Below, piece after piece: positions 44,391-57,290 of a stretch of 64,000 nt of DNA. The notes beneath the pieces are model-generated. The model searched no databases and had not been told where the DNA came from. It saw nothing but the letters and a program-made list of their open reading frames with translations. This DNA is from Arctopsyche grandis (Eukaryota > Arthropoda > Insecta > Trichoptera > Hydropsychidae): contig NC_135362.1 of assembly GCF_051622035.1 (NCBI RefSeq), positions 21,847,001-21,911,000 on the forward strand. The letters are read 5' to 3'. Positions within the stretch are counted from its first letter, which is position 1. The number at the start of each line of letters is the position of its first letter. Both the position numbers and the translations under genes were made by a program.

Positions 44391-47300
44391 AATAACACAC
44401 GTGTATATAAACAGACATATGTACATATGTACATATATTTAAATATATTAAAAAAACACATTTAATTTAGTTATCAAACATTCGCATGCTACCCAAATAT
44501 TTATACGGAATCTAGAATTAAATTATTTCCATATACATATGTATGTAATAATCGAATTTTAAATCAAAACATGTAAAGAATAACAAGCAAGTACGTGCGA
44601 GAAAGAAAAATATTGGTTACGGAACGAAAATTTGGGTCATTCAAATATTGAATTTCATCGATGTGTAAATGTATTTCTGTTCTGACGATACAGTCATATT
44701 ATGTTTCAATGTATGTGAAATGGATGTGTATTCAAACAAAACACATTTAAAACGGTGACTTGACATTTCATTTATATTTTGACTGTACGTACTTTTACAA
44801 TTACGGTCAAATTTTCGTAACGATACGATTGCGGCGAGTAATTTACAGCTGAAAATAGCAGCTGGTGAGATATATTTTAATATGTGGAAAAACATGTTTA
44901 TTGATCATAACTGTTGAGCGGAAAACAACGGTTTTATGAACGCGCGCGCTCTGAGCTTAGTTGCCGTACCACGGCCTGGCACGATTTTCATTTTCATGGA
45001 AGTTTTCTCCAATAAATCAAAACGTAAATGTAGTTGAGGTTACTTGACGAACGACTTTCGTCATTCGATCCGGGTCAAACGCTTTCCCCTATTCGAATAG
45101 AATATTACTTTACGACGTAAAATCATACCATCTCGTCAATCGTTACTTTACATAACTATTGTCTTTGTTAGCGTATATGATATTTCATTTATACATGTTG
45201 CTATTACTTTCATTACTATATTATGAAAAAAAAATTGTGATTGAAACCTAAATGATGTTTCATATCATTACACATGTGATTATATGATGCACTTTTAAAT
45301 TTCGTCATTTATTTATCATAATTTCAATGGATAAAAAAAGGTGTATAAATTGCCATACTTCGTGCGCAAAATATGATCTTATTTGATGCAACGACTTGGA
45401 ATATAATTTAAGTTATATATAGTATAATTTAGATAATAATTTAAGTATTTCAAGTATATTTTATCTTTAATATTTTATTAAAATTACTCTTTACCTTCTT
45501 CTACATACATAAATACATACGTATATATGTAGATTGGTATTTATTTGTAAACAACTGATTCACTACAGTTTCTATATACATATTTAATGCGTTTTCATGC
45601 ATATTATATACATATGTATATGGTTTTAGAAAAAATAGTCAAAACCTCAAACAACCTTAAAGAGCGCTTTCAAAAATCAATTCCTTTTTTTTAATTATCA
45701 TTAGAATCTATGTACATATGTATATACATATGTAGTACATTCGTATTATAATCAGGTATATTATGCACATATGTATATGATACATATTAATTTGTATACT
45801 TTTTGTAATTTTCTGATCTGCCTAAAAAAATGTGTCTTTTGAAGTAGTTCGATAGATTCGTGTCATTTTTATATATTTCAGATAATAAATCTGGATTTCA
45901 AATATTTCTGCAGGACTCAAATTTGAATATTTGTAACATCCAAGTTGATCTTTCCTACAGAGTCTTCCAATTTATCTAATTTGATTGTCGATCCTGCTAC
46001 TCAGAAATTGGCTCAATCTATCGTTTATTGTATGTATATTCAGTGCCGTAGAAACGCATTGACAACGGACTTTGATAACGACTATTAGTTTGAAAGTTTA
46101 TAATAATTCTAATCGAATAAGGAAAAATATTTTAGTTTGTTTTTCAATCTTTCACGGAATTTTCACTTTCATCATCAATTTGTTATACGTGTTTTGTACC
46201 TATTATACATAGGTATCATTTTCGGAAACATTGTTTAATTCATGGCGTTGTTTTATTCCTCGAAATTCAATAGCTGATAAGTTTATTGTTTTTATTTGAA
46301 AAAAATGTCCTGCATGTGGTAGCCTTCTTTTTCTTTCTTTAAACTAATAATAAATACATTAAAAATAAAATACACCTTCATATTGTTTAATTTACATTCT
46401 TTTTTTCACAAAACATTTTGAAAAATAAAAATGATTTTGTGACATTGGCAATATGGGGTATTTATAATATGAAAAAAATAGTTTTAAGTTCTTATAATTT
46501 TATTTTAACTGTTCAAATTTTACTTAATATATTTTTTTATTTAATACAAAAAAATAAAGCGGTGCCAAATAAGACATTTGCCAAGGGTGCCAAAAATATT
46601 GCTATGGCTCTGTATAAATTATATGTACATATCCCGGGCCCTTTGAAAAACTAAAAAAATGATCTTATACACATATAAACAGAAAAATACCTATATTTTG
46701 GTTTTTATTTTTTAAAATAATTGAATCAGAAAGTATAATATAACAAGTTTGATTTCTGACACGGGGCCCCCGAGTAGTTCTGGCTCTGGAACTTTACCCC
46801 GGCACCCCCTCTTAACGGACCTGGGTGCATACATACATATGTATGTATGTATGTATGTAGGTACAGGTTTGGTCATGAGTGCCAGTTTGGGAAAACCTGT
46901 CATGGCATTGTCGTGAAAATGAAAAAAAAAGAATGTTGTAGAAGCTTTGCACCGGCAATATATGTAATATTGCGTATATCGGCAATTCAATTCCATGTAG
47001 GCCTCCAACGGGCGCATGCAGCTAAAAAAGATTACAGACCCCGCAATGCCAGGACATAAACAGATGTTAATGAATGACAGTCTCTGTCTCTATACCCGAA
47101 GTATAATATGTCTATATGTATGTACAGTCGACACACCTACGGAAATTATCATAACGTTCGAAATACACATTTCCATCCGTTCTCGAGAGTTTTACGCGTC
47201 GTTAAAATGCGAATCGTCGCGTGTAAAAGCCTCGCGACGATTGATGAGCTCGTTTTTAATTTGAAAGTTGGCGCCGTTCTCTCGTCGGGGTCGTGGGTCG

Positions 47301-49155
47301 TTTAAAATGTGCGCCCGCCTTTACGAGCACTTAGCGACAAAGTTGGGCGAAAATTGTCGTCGGCGTGACCCCGGCCGATACAATAACTGTTAGGGGTCGG
47401 TTGGCCATCGCTTCAGACCGCCCCCCTTCTCCAGAACCACCCCCGATGGCTCCCACCCCCCACGACAATGCTCACAATAAAAACTGATGGATATTACTTA
47501 CGGAGAACATTGCGTCACACGACCAAGAATTCGTTTCCACACTGCAAAACCCCTTTACATACACGTACGTTTGTATCTGGGTCCATGTATGTCTGTACAT
47601 ATGTACATATGTGTGTATGTGTGTTGTCGCAAAATGTTTGCTCGTCGATTGGTCTCGTATAATATTGACCGATAGGTCTGTGCACGTTTCGACAATAACG
47701 TCGGATTAGTCTGTTCTTCTATTCTTCGTTTTCATTATGTCCGCTGGTGTCATAAATGTATCCGTCACGTATTACATTCATATATTTGTATGTATATACA
47801 TGTATAGGTGTTGTAAAATAAAAATAGCTTCGTCTGTTTGCTTCTTCAATGTGCAAGAATGAATTGATTGTCATTTGTGAGCAGCATCACGCGATGAAAT
47901 GAAACACGAGGAAGGCTGAAAATACGTACATATTTAATGCTCAAATTAAATTGAAAATTTAAAATAAATTAATATTTTCGAAATACGGTTTTAATTTGAG
48001 CATTTTCATATAAAATAATTTAAGGTTTAATTAAAACATAATTTTTGATATTTCTACATATCTGGTACCGTGCTCTCTTCGGGCTAGCTAGGGGCTGCAG
48101 CGCGTCGCAAATGTATGTTGAAGGGCATGTGCCTCACGTTGAGGCCATTCTCAGGATGAAAGCGGCCTCTCTACGTCTCTACGTATATTTTATCGTCTAA
48201 TTGCCTGCTTGCTGCTGCATCTTGTCATTTGCATTCTTCACTGTATGTTCGATGGATGCCTAAAATAGACATTAAATTGATTCATTCATTATTCTTATTA
48301 TTATTACTATTTATTATTATTTATATATGTATTTATGTATTTTTTTTACTATTTTTCAATAACATTGTTTTTATTATCTATTTATTATTTATATGGGGGT
48401 TGGGAATTGCATTATTCTCCCTATAGTCTGGAATAAAAGTTATTATTATTATATTATGCTAAATTATGTACATATGAGTATTTTGCATAATATTGTTATG
48501 TTGCAAACATACTTAGCAAACTATGCGGTGTCGAAATGACATGGTGATATTGATAATCTCATAAATATAAAGTGTATAAATGAGATAAAAAAAGTTAAAG
48601 TTTCATGGTAAAATAAAACTTTTAAAAAAATTTCCAATCCAAAATAATAAGAAATTTATCGTTTGTATATTAAAATGTGATGAGACATTTTTGTCATACA
48701 TGTTTTTACTAAAATGATTTTGAATCGATTTATTTGTGGTGGTCATAAAATGTTTTTTTTCTTGTAAAAATTGTTGTTTGTTTGTTTGAGCCAAGCTCTC
48801 AAAGCTGGAAAAACTTTTGATTATTTCAATAAAATTTATTATATTACAAATATTCGTTCAAAGGTCGCTGAAAGTTTTCATTTTTAAATGGAATCTATTG
48901 TTGTAGATTCCTTTTCTGTTGAATTAAAAAACTAAAATCAATTACTGTTGATATTCTTGTACATTACTTTTTAAGCTGCACCCAAAAAAGTTTTTGAAAA
49001 ACAATTAGGATTTTTTTAGTAAAAACTAGCGGAATTACTGCAATAGTATTCAATTGCATACATAAATACATATGTACATATGTATTATACATTTGATTGT
49101 AAAATTATTTTTAATAGGTTCAGAAACTTTAAAATATGTATGTATATAATAGCAC
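44391..49155. other. No gene recognised over ~4.8 kb
   Basis: AT-rich DNA with CATATGTACATATG palindromic runs (for example 45715-45733 and 47595-47613). A GC-richer portion lies at about 47180-47470. A patch at 46540-46830 with GGGCCC and CCCCGGCACCCCC looks like parts of old DNA transposon ends but has no defined limits. Nothing coding is recognised. Confidence 0.4.
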
Positions 49156-49225
49156 GATTTAACAAAATTATCAATTTATTGTGATAGATAGATTTAACAA
49201 AATTATCATGTTATTGTGATAGAAA
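49156..49225. repeat. Two-copy 35-bp tandem repeat
   Basis: Unit GATTTAACAAAATTATCA plus TTATTGTGATAG is repeated twice (49156-49190 and 49191-49225) with only a few differences, a recent local duplication. Confidence 0.85.
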
Positions 49226-50109
49226 TTAAATAAAAATCACAATAATGTAATGGTTTCTCTAATATTAATTAATATTCATATAAATCGAATCATCATCCTG
49301 GCTGCATTACGCAATTAAGTCGTTCATTAGTTTGTTAATTAGTCTATTTTCCAGTTGATTGGTTATCGTTAAAACACTTAACGCCGATAGCGAATATGCA
49401 AAAGCATAAATAGAAAGCGCGATGGAGGGAAGCAAGTGCGTGTTCGGCGTATCTAATGCAGTGATAGAAATTAATATGAAAGCATTCCGGAAACGTAATA
49501 AACGATTTGTATCTGCGGGAGGAGAGAATAACGCGATGCAACGACTGTCGCCGTTAACGACCCTCAGACGCGTATATTAACGGCCGTTTCGAGAAACTAT
49601 TAGCGCGCGCGTTTTAGGCCAGCCTCCTTAGACAAATCGGCGTGGCCAGACCAACAATGGCCGCCGCCGACATCCGTTTCCTTTGGATCAAAGGTTCTCC
49701 ACCTCAATTGGGTAATGGTAGCGCGTTTCGGCGGCCATTACAGCCCTAATGCCTTGTAGTCGCGTTACCGAGAACATATCGACGCGCGGATCTTAATTGG
49801 ATCGATGGTCGCGAAAATGGTATTCGGCCACGAAACGAATCCTTGGTGATTTATAGAAAATTTCTCGACTATTTTTGATATTAAAATCTGTAAAAATGCC
49901 ACATTCCAAGCTCCCGTTTGAATTTGTCTGCATTTACCGACTTAAGTTAATAAATGAGACAGCTTTGTAGGAACAAAGAAAAGCTAGAGAGGTTCAAAAT
50001 GCATGGATATGTATAGATGGAAAATTCACATCCTTATTTTAAATGTATTCAATGAAAAATTAAATATGAATCAAATATACCATATGCGCAACTGGCACAA
50101 AGCAATTAA
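49226..50109. other. No gene; GC-richer island 49360-49860
   Basis: A GC-richer island with motifs such as GGATCAAAGG and ATTGGGTAATGG and many CpGs, but no open frame of note. Possibly regulatory DNA. Confidence 0.4.
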
Positions 50110-50450
50110 TCCAAATGTATCCTGCAACATCACTTACTGGTTAGCGTATAATGCTATCAACTGAGGGTTCATTGGATTAATCCCTGGTCTGGTGTTGCTG
50201 GCCAGACCTTGGATACATGTGACTCCAGATCGATCATATGCTCTCCCTATCAGAGTTTGCCAATTTATCTAAATTTTATTGTTGAAATGGTTCCAAGCAA
50301 ATTGGCAACCTATCCTCATTTGTTACCATTGTTTGAATATAACTTCAAATTCATAATAATAATGTTATAGATTTATATAAAGTACACATGTGCAAATTTG
50401 GCAATAGGTGTCACCTTGGGGCAAAACCCTAAATGGTAACATAGTATTTT
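50110..50450 (+). mobile_element. SINE, family C (third head type)
   Basis: The head (about 50115-50195) has ACTGGTTAGCGTATAATGC followed by a B-box-like GGATTAATCCC, unlike the heads of families A and B. The core then follows: GTTGCTGGCCAGACCTTGG, TGACTCCAGATCGATC, CTATCAGAGTTTGCCAATTTA and TTGTTGAAATGGTTCC. The right part differs from the other families. It ends near GGTGTCACCTTGGGGCAAAAC and does not show a clear LINE-like hairpin. Confidence 0.75.
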
Positions 50451-51784
50451 TTTTAATAATTGAAAAGCATCTGGAATCAATTCTGAAAATTTTCTAGTAT
50501 TTGCTTTTATATTTTTCGATAACAGTGTTTAAATTTGGACTTGATTTGATTTATTGAAATAACGTACTTCGTAAAATACCTACATATACATATGTACATA
50601 TAGTCCATTCTGAGTATTTCAATAAAATATGTTTTTCATGTTGCTAACCGGAAAATCTTAAAGAAAGCTTGTGTGCATACATATGTAGATGTTTCCGAAC
50701 AACCATGAACCTATGTATATATGTATGTATGTACATATGTACAATGAAAACTTTTATTATAATGATCATAAGAGTCGTCATAATTGGAAGTGACATGAGT
50801 CCACTTTTCTACATTTCGAGAAATATCTCGCAAAATATTAAATATAATGTGTTGCGTTTAACAATATTTAAAAATACTGGTGGCCTACAATACGTTTATT
50901 CTGCTTTTCCCAGATTCTGGACATATTGAGTTAAAATAAGTAATAACAATTTGGGAATTAAATCAAACAGACATAGTGCATTTATAACTGAAAATTGGAC
51001 TACCGCCACTCTCAAATATAACGGCTCAAACATCATATAAAATCCGATCATGAGACTTACTGTATTAATAAATTTCGAGAGGAAAATTTCCACAACATTT
51101 TATCGTGCGCTTAGTAAACGCGGAGACAATTATAAAAAACTGTTTTCACAGAATGAAAATAGTATTGCTTAGAAGCTATGTTTTGCTAAACTAATATAAT
51201 TTTTTCAAACAGCAATGCAGTCGCAAATTTGCAATAGTTTTTTTTTATTTCTTTGCAAGTTTATTTTTTTGTGGCATAGTTGAAATATGCATCGATGCAG
51301 TCGTTTCGTGTGCCGTTCGCGTGACCACCGCTCCAATTGGCCGGGAGATTTCTGCAGTGTTAAAGTGTTGCAATAAGGAATAACCGTCAGGCACTTCTGC
51401 GAAAACTTCTCCGTCTTAATGTTTTCCATTTGAATACATCCGAGTGCGATACGGTATAAATGTTTATAGCGTTGAAGCGTCGCCGGCGGCTATATCGTAC
51501 CCCACATCTAACGCTTAACGTTAACCCTTAACGCGCCGCAAGCCGCTATCCAACTATTCTTGAAAAATTGATACACTTCCTACTACATACATATGTATAT
51601 ACCATGCTTATAATATAAGTCTCTAGGAAAACGTAATCGTGTATAGCTAAAAACTGTGAATTCGTATGCAAAAAATCAACGAATATTTACTGCAAGTGAT
51701 TGGAAGAAGTAAAAAACTCGGAAAAAGCTAATGATACAATTGGCAACTCAATAAATAGATTTTATATTTTATTTTAAAATTTAG
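50451..51784. other. No gene recognised
   Basis: AT-rich DNA. A short run at 51505-51535 repeats TTAACG/CGTTAA. Nothing coding is recognised. Confidence 0.4.
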
Positions 51785-52565
51785 TCACAGTGACATTACA
51801 GAGAGCTCCAACGCGTCACTAGGCCAGTCATTCAATCATAACATCATAATAATCATAACATCGTCACAATAATAACATAACATAATAATAATAATAATAA
51901 CATATCATCATAATAATAACATAACATCATTATAATCATAACATCATAATAATAATAATAATCATTCACATTTATAATTGGTAAAATCAACTACTGGCGT
52001 TGCTCAACAACCACTCAACCAGATTAGCACAGTTTACAGTGAAGAGGTCCATTTCACCAGCAACCAGGTTGAGCAGATATATCGCCCTAGATATAGGAGA
52101 CGTTGCCAACATATTTTTATCGCACATATACAACATATGTATGTGCGAGCCACAGGAGGAACAAACAAATCACGATTCCTCAGGTCCCTAAACTTACTGG
52201 GTGCATAAAACCCGAATTCATTAAGAACCTGAGGATTGTGTACTGTCTCATTTAATAGATTAAAAAAGTGCTTTCCCAGAAACATAACACCACGAGACTC
52301 CAATGAGTTGAAGCCTAAACGCCCCTAATATGAATGCACTAGGATATAGCTAAGGATAATAACCATACAATTTCATACAAATATATCTGAGAAACCGTTT
52401 TTGGATTCTCTCAATCTCCAATAAATGAGTCATATGGGTAGGACTCCATATAATGGAAGAAAATTCTAGAATGTTCCGTACTAGAGATTCACAAAGAATT
52501 TTAAGCACCAACGCACTCTGGAAAGGTTTACTAAATCGTAGTAAGAATCCTAGCATTTTTGTACA
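51785..52565 (-). pseudogene. Second CR1/L2-like LINE, 3' part, degraded
   Basis: The minus strand encodes 'MLGFLLRFSKPF', 'LVRNILEFSSIIWSPTHMTHLLEIERIQKRFLRYICMKLYGYYP' (52556-52350). After a frameshift near 52320 it encodes 'RGVMFLGKHFFNLLNETVHNPQVLNEFGFYAPSK' (52303 downward). Both blocks align in order with residues in the last quarter of the full-length ORF2 at 21603-24431, at moderate identity, so this is a related but distinct family. The 3' end (51785-51830) has a terminal hairpin, AGTGAC/GTCACT, with the loop wording GCGTTGGAGCTCTCTGTAAT. An ATA/ATC-repeat region (51838-51962) lies between. Confidence 0.85.
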
Positions 52566-53879
52566 TGATTAGTAGGTAAAAATTATTATGAATGATAATA
52601 TGTACATATGTATGAAATTTTTAGAGTCGTATTTATAAGAGGTCCTTAAAAATTGAATTTTCACGATACACGCCCCTCGAATATCAAGGGCAACAGAATA
52701 TGAAAAGAAAATTGTATTTTTTGAAGATTTGTATACAATTAAGTTCTGAAAATATGCAGGTATACATGTGTATGTATGTATTTACTACGCTAGGGGAAGT
52801 TATGTGTGTGTTGTTGTATTATATACATACATATAGGGACTACATATGTAGAATATGACCACATACATGTATCATCCTTTACGCTTCACGTCAAGCTAGG
52901 CCTGCTTTGATTGATTCGTTGACTTAAATCTCAGCGTGATGTATTATACGTATGTACTTGTAGCTTTCGGTATGGATATACATACGTATGTATCTGTAGT
53001 AATTTCTTGAATATTTTATCGGTCTTTGCGAGCGATTTCACGATATTCGTGCTTTAAATTGTTAACAAAATTATGGTAAAATACGATAGTTGTTACCGTG
53101 GCCGCAATGCGGACAGTTAGTGGATGAATTATATGTGAATATTTCATAGTTTGACCCGTAGGACTTAATTAAAAACGTGTTCAAATAATTAATAGAAAAC
53201 ACAATGGCGTTTTGCGCTTTCAGGCCAGCGAGCGGCTGGCGAGCTTAAAGACCTCGTCGATAAATCATACTTTATTTGTGTTTGATATGCGTATATAATA
53301 CGATTGTGCGTTTTGTGGATGCTTTAAAATACATATAATTATTGTTCGTATTAAAATTCAACGCCTTTATCGCGTTATATCTGTGTAATAAAAAATCAAC
53401 AACGCCCTATAATTTAAATACTATGAAAAAACCTCGATGAAAGAGCACACTTAATCGCACGGTTGGGATAACTTTGATCTTTACACTCTCAAAATAGAGT
53501 GAATGGTGTAATTAGAGCTTTAAACGGAGGAGAAGAAGGCCTTGACTTCAATGGCAAGCTTTCGAAAAAGCTGTAAAAAGGAACGTGAAGCTTTTAGATA
53601 TACTGTTATATGTTCGTGTTATGTCTCATTAGTTCGTAAATTATCCCTGTAATATTATTTAAATAATATGGTTATCATTTTATTTATATATGTACATACA
53701 TAGGTATAATATAAGATTGGTTCTTATTTGATTTCAAAATTTATAAACATCTGCTCTTGACATTTAACATACATATGTTCATACATACATACATACATAT
53801 TTTATCTAATCGAACACTTCTCCTGATCCAGATTTATTTCGTAATTTGCTTTTTTTTTTATTTTTGTTTATATTTTACT
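52566..53879. other. No gene recognised
   Basis: AT-rich DNA with CATA-type microsatellites. No coding sequence or repeat boundary is recognised. Confidence 0.4.
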
Positions 53880-54084
53880 TTGATGCCATTGCGGGTTATT
53901 CCCCTAAGTGACACATAGTGTTTTATAAATTATCTGTTTAAATTTATAGATTGTAAACTGGTTTTTTTGATTTTTTACGGACTTCCAATGACTCTAATCC
54001 TGAAAGTTCCATTGTAATCGGTTGAGTGGTTTAGAAGCCTATTCGAGATAGACAGACAGACAGACTTAATTTTATATATATAGA
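53880..54084 (-). mobile_element. Helitron 5' terminus
   Basis: On the minus strand the sequence starts TCTATATATATAAAATTAAG at 54084, then (GTCT)n at 54055-54065. Next come CGAATAGGCTTCTAAACCAC and TCAACCGATTACAATGGAAC, followed by TTTCAGGA. This is the widely seen 5' end of insect Helitrons (TC start, TATA run, GTCT repeats, 'AACCGATT..AATG'). The next plus-strand base beyond the GA is T, consistent with insertion at an A/T dinucleotide. No matching CTAG end lies nearby in this orientation, so it is truncated. Confidence 0.7.
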
Positions 54085-55260
54085 TATAGATTTTGGAGTT
54101 ATGTAACTAAGTTTGTATTAAATTAAAATAGAAGTATGTAGCTAAAATTGTATAAATAAAATACATCGATATAAAATACAACGATTTTTTTCCTGTCATA
54201 AGATCGTCTGGTTGCAAGTGCTCGTCAGTGAGAAAAGTATTTATTTCTTCGATAAAGCTATTTTAAGTCACTAAATTATGAAGACAATTGTACAAATTGT
54301 GACTTATTTTACAAATTGTACAATTGTACAAACTGTACTACGCTTGAAAACAAGCAATTGTATCTTTCTTCCTAATGCGTTCGGGAGCTCTCTGTCCATG
54401 GGGGATGGCATGCACCGCGTAGTTTCTAGCATGCTTGGAGAACCCGTAGATAATATTGTGACAAGTGAGAACAAAGCTAGCAAGGAATATTCCGACGTGG
54501 TTAAGCCACTTTTCAGATATTTTCCGCGGGGTTCCTTCCGTTCGAATTATCCACCTCGCACGTAAGCGGGCGGGATAAGGGCAGAGCGGAACGCTTTCAT
54601 ACGATAACAGTTTTGGATTCGTTTCGGAGTGGGAGAGAGCGTCACGTGCATTCGGCGGAAACAAGAAGTTCCCAAACTAAACGAGGGAGGAGAGTCGGCG
54701 TGTCTGTTGAGAGAATCGAAGGGGTTAAATTCGCCGTGTAACAATGTAACCCGTTAGTAAGTGGGGTAGGACGCGGATTGTCCGCCGGCAAACTGCGGGA
54801 TTAGCGCACAATGGCGCAGCAACCCTCGGCTCACGGGGACGGATGCACATCATTTCACCGTTTGAGTGCATCACTATGGTGTGTGCATAATTTAGCCCCC
54901 GGTGCAATCCCCCGCTAGCACGCCGCGCAGATTATTCTATGCATTCAACCGTCCCGCGCTCAATAGGATCATGCCGCTGAACCGGATCGCATTGCTCTGT
55001 TTCTCGTTTTATTTTTGCCATTTTCATTTTTTGCCCGCCATCTTTTTGTACTATTTTATTTTTGAGGTAAAGGGCAAAAAAAGCTCGCTTCGACAATGAG
55101 GGCAGCTTTTTTTGCGCTGCTTTATTAAAAACTTGGTGGGATTGTAGAAGGAAGTGCGTGCGTTTTCATTAGGCTCGGACGATATGTACTAGTTGGGCAT
55201 TTATCGATGTATCGATGATTCATATATGTATGCACATATTTTTTACATACATATATATTA
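54085..55260. other. No gene; GC-rich portion 54540-55110
   Basis: GC-richer DNA with many overlapping frames on both strands (54278-55099) but no recognised domain or start context. A local palindromic set of ACAATTGTACAA-like runs lies at 54284-54345. Confidence 0.4.
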
Positions 55261-55642
55261 GCTAGCAGCATAGCTCGGTCGTTAAGCTTCTGATTAGCGT
55301 CGAGAGGCACCGGGTTCGATCCCATGAGCTGACCTCGATTGAAAAGAATTTTTCCGAGTATATATGTAGTGCTGCTGGTCAGACCTGGATATTTGTGACT
55401 CCAGGTCGATCGTTTCCTATCAGAGTTTGCCAATTTTCTGTGATTTCATTGTTGAAACTGTTCCCGGTTAAATTGACTAAAATCCTTCCTACCCACTATG
55501 TCACCACTATTTGAGATTGATTAATGTACAATAAAATGTATGTACAATTCATAGATGTCTCGTTAATTTGCGAGTTTTTCAGCGACTTGTATAATAAAAA
55601 AAATGCTGCAATGTTTGTAATTGGCCAGGAAGGCGTATTGGC
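55261..55642 (+). mobile_element. tRNA-derived SINE, family A, copy 3 (tail cut)
   Basis: The head has TAGCTCGGTCGTTAAGC and a perfect B box GGTTCGATCCC. The core starts at about 55370 (CTGCTGGTCAGACCTGGATA). The tail runs to CCAGGAAGGC (55626-55635) and stops eight bases later, exactly where the foldback element begins, so the second arm of the 3' hairpin is missing. It is the best-preserved head of the three A copies. Confidence 0.88.
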
Positions 55643-56029
55643 GGTCTCCGTGACGAGACAGAATGTTAAATTACAGAAAACGCAAATATCGGAATGCAAA
55701 GATCGAAAATCGAAAGATCTTAAGTCGAAAGATAAAAAAAGGTGCATGGTAAACGGTACATACTCACTTAATTTGCGCTAACAGGATACAACAGGAACAA
55801 GAGGAACAGGCTTTTCCTCCCGTATTAATGTGCGCGCAGAATACGGGAGGAAAAGCATGTTCCTCTTGTTCCTGTCGTATCCTGCTCGTGCAAATTAAGT
55901 GAGTATGTACCGTTTACCATGCACCATTTTTTTTTTTGATCTTTCGACTTAAGATCTTTCGATTTTCGATCTTTGCCTTCCGATATTTGTGTTTTCTGTA
56001 ATTTAACATTCTGTCTCGTCACGTAGACC
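55643..56029. mobile_element. 387-bp foldback element (long palindrome)
   Basis: Two ~185-bp arms (55643-55826 and 55840-56029) are inverted copies with only scattered differences, separated by 13 nt (AATGTGCGCGCAG). The outer ends read GGTCTCCGTGACGAGACAG and, in complement, GGGTCTACGTGACGAGACAG. Each arm carries ATCGAAAG-type short repeats. Both arms code for the same basic peptide when read inward ('VTRQNVKLQKTQISE.KDRKSKDLKSKD'), a shadow of their identity. I recall such peptides from predicted insect repeat proteins but cannot assign a family. It would transcribe into a long double-stranded RNA. Confidence 0.88.
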
Positions 56030-56030
56030 C

Positions 56031-56435
56031 AGCTCAATGATAGCGTTTATGTTTAGCACCAAGAGATTATTGGTTTCGATCCCGGGCTAATCTTTAATAT
56101 ACTGCTGGTTAGACTTAGATGTTTAGATGAGTCCAAGTCGATCGTTTCTTATCAGAATTTATCAATTTTATCTGATCATTGTTGAAACGGTTCCTTGAAA
56201 TTGGTAAAAAATCATCCTACCTGCTGTCACAAATCTTCTGTATTATGTATTACGTAGGTACGATTTGTAAAAAAAAAGTCTAAAAATCCATGGATATATC
56301 AATGGATGAATTAATTAATTTATTGTTAATTCGTGTTTTTCAACATCTCGAAATACTGTGGTTTATGTAATAAAAATGCTGCATTCTTTGTAATTAATTG
56401 TCCAGGAAGGCGAATTGGGGTCTTCCTGTCATATA
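56031..56435 (+). mobile_element. tRNA-derived SINE, family B, copy 2 (head cut)
   Basis: Starts inside the B head (AATGATAGCG, then a B-box-like GGTTTCGATCCC), abutting the foldback. The core (56101-56205) has CTGCTGGTTAGACTTAG, AGTCCAAGTCGATCGTTTC and TGTTGAAACGGTTCC. Unlike copy 1 it retains the LINE-like tail: CCAGGAAG (56402-56409) pairs with CTTCCTGT (56422-56429), with a shortened loop around GAATTGGGGT. Confidence 0.82.
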
Positions 56436-56445
56436 TATGTATATA

Positions 56446-56600
56446 CCAGGAAAGCCTAGCAGGTAAACCACAATGTGCCTCCCTGGCCAATTACAAACAA
56501 CAATATACGAATTTTAGAATAATTTTAACAAAGAATCATAGAGACATCTATTGATATATTATATTTTTGACAAATTTTTGATAAACTTACATATTCGGAG
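56446..56600 (-). mobile_element. 5'-truncated SINE tail, opposite orientation
   Basis: A minus-strand SINE tail placed tail-to-tail with the preceding copy. The arms CCAGGAAAGC (56446-56455) and GCCTCCCTGG (56477-56486) enclose CTAGCAGGTAAACCACAATGT. The CCAATTACAAACAACAAT block and GAGACATCTATTGAT that follow match family A between its core and tail. The head and core are missing. Confidence 0.75.
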
Positions 56601-56699
56601 CATAGCATCCATTATTTCCTAATAATTTTGTTCCACATTAAATCTACACTACTATGTACTATCATTCTCCAATTCACATTTTTTTAACAGTTCATTTAA

Positions 56700-57290
56700 T
56701 ATTTCATACCTATGTACGACTTTCCCTTATAGAAACTTTTGTCGCTAAACCAGCTTTCTCACCAAACAAAGGTCCCAGCAAAACTTTAATATTTGAATGA
56801 TCACCTATTTTCGTTACATCACTGATTTCACAATATAAATTCACAATATTAGTCACAACTAAACCAATGAGAGAACTAGTTTTATCATTTACTCCTGTCA
56901 ATCTTTCGCCTTTTGCTGAAATCGCATTTCATTTATCCATTTAGATAATTTTTTAAAATAGAATTCTTCCGAATCTCTCCAAATCAAAATTCCAATCCCC
57001 AAACATAGTTATATTTTTACTTATATCCATAGTCTTCTCACTTAATTCATACAAATGTTTTATAAACCTTGCACTTCTTTCGTTCGGTGAACGATATACA
57101 ACAAGTAAAAATACAAGTATAATAATAATAATATAAAATATAATATAATCTGGTGCTTTTGATAAATGTGAAACTTTCAATTTGTTTCTTAGAAATGGGT
57201 TTAAGCAAAGACCACTTTTGTAAATCTTCAACGCCCATAGAAGGTAGCATTTCAATATATTTAAACGTTGAAAATTTCATGCAAAATAGT
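56700..57290 (-). pseudogene. APE endonuclease remnant of another LINE
   Basis: The minus strand encodes 'VVYRSPNERSARFIKHLYELSE' and 'NITMFGDWNFDLERFG' (within 57255-56953). In a second frame it encodes 'GVNDKTSSLIGLVVTNI', 'LYCEISDVTKIGDHSNIKV' (56901-56710). These are the central and C-terminal catalytic blocks of a LINE endonuclease: the 'GDFN'-equivalent reads GDWN, and the 'SDH'-equivalent is GDH. The spacing is normal but a frame break lies between. It differs from the 21.6-24.4 kb ORF2 and so is a different LINE family. No reverse transcriptase follows. Confidence 0.75.

Noticed and set aside
55524..56037. Two mirrored frames sharing a basic 'KDRKSKDLKSKD' peptide, suggesting duplicated genes.
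   Set aside because: They are the two arms of the foldback element read inward; each also runs into unrelated SINE or flank sequence.
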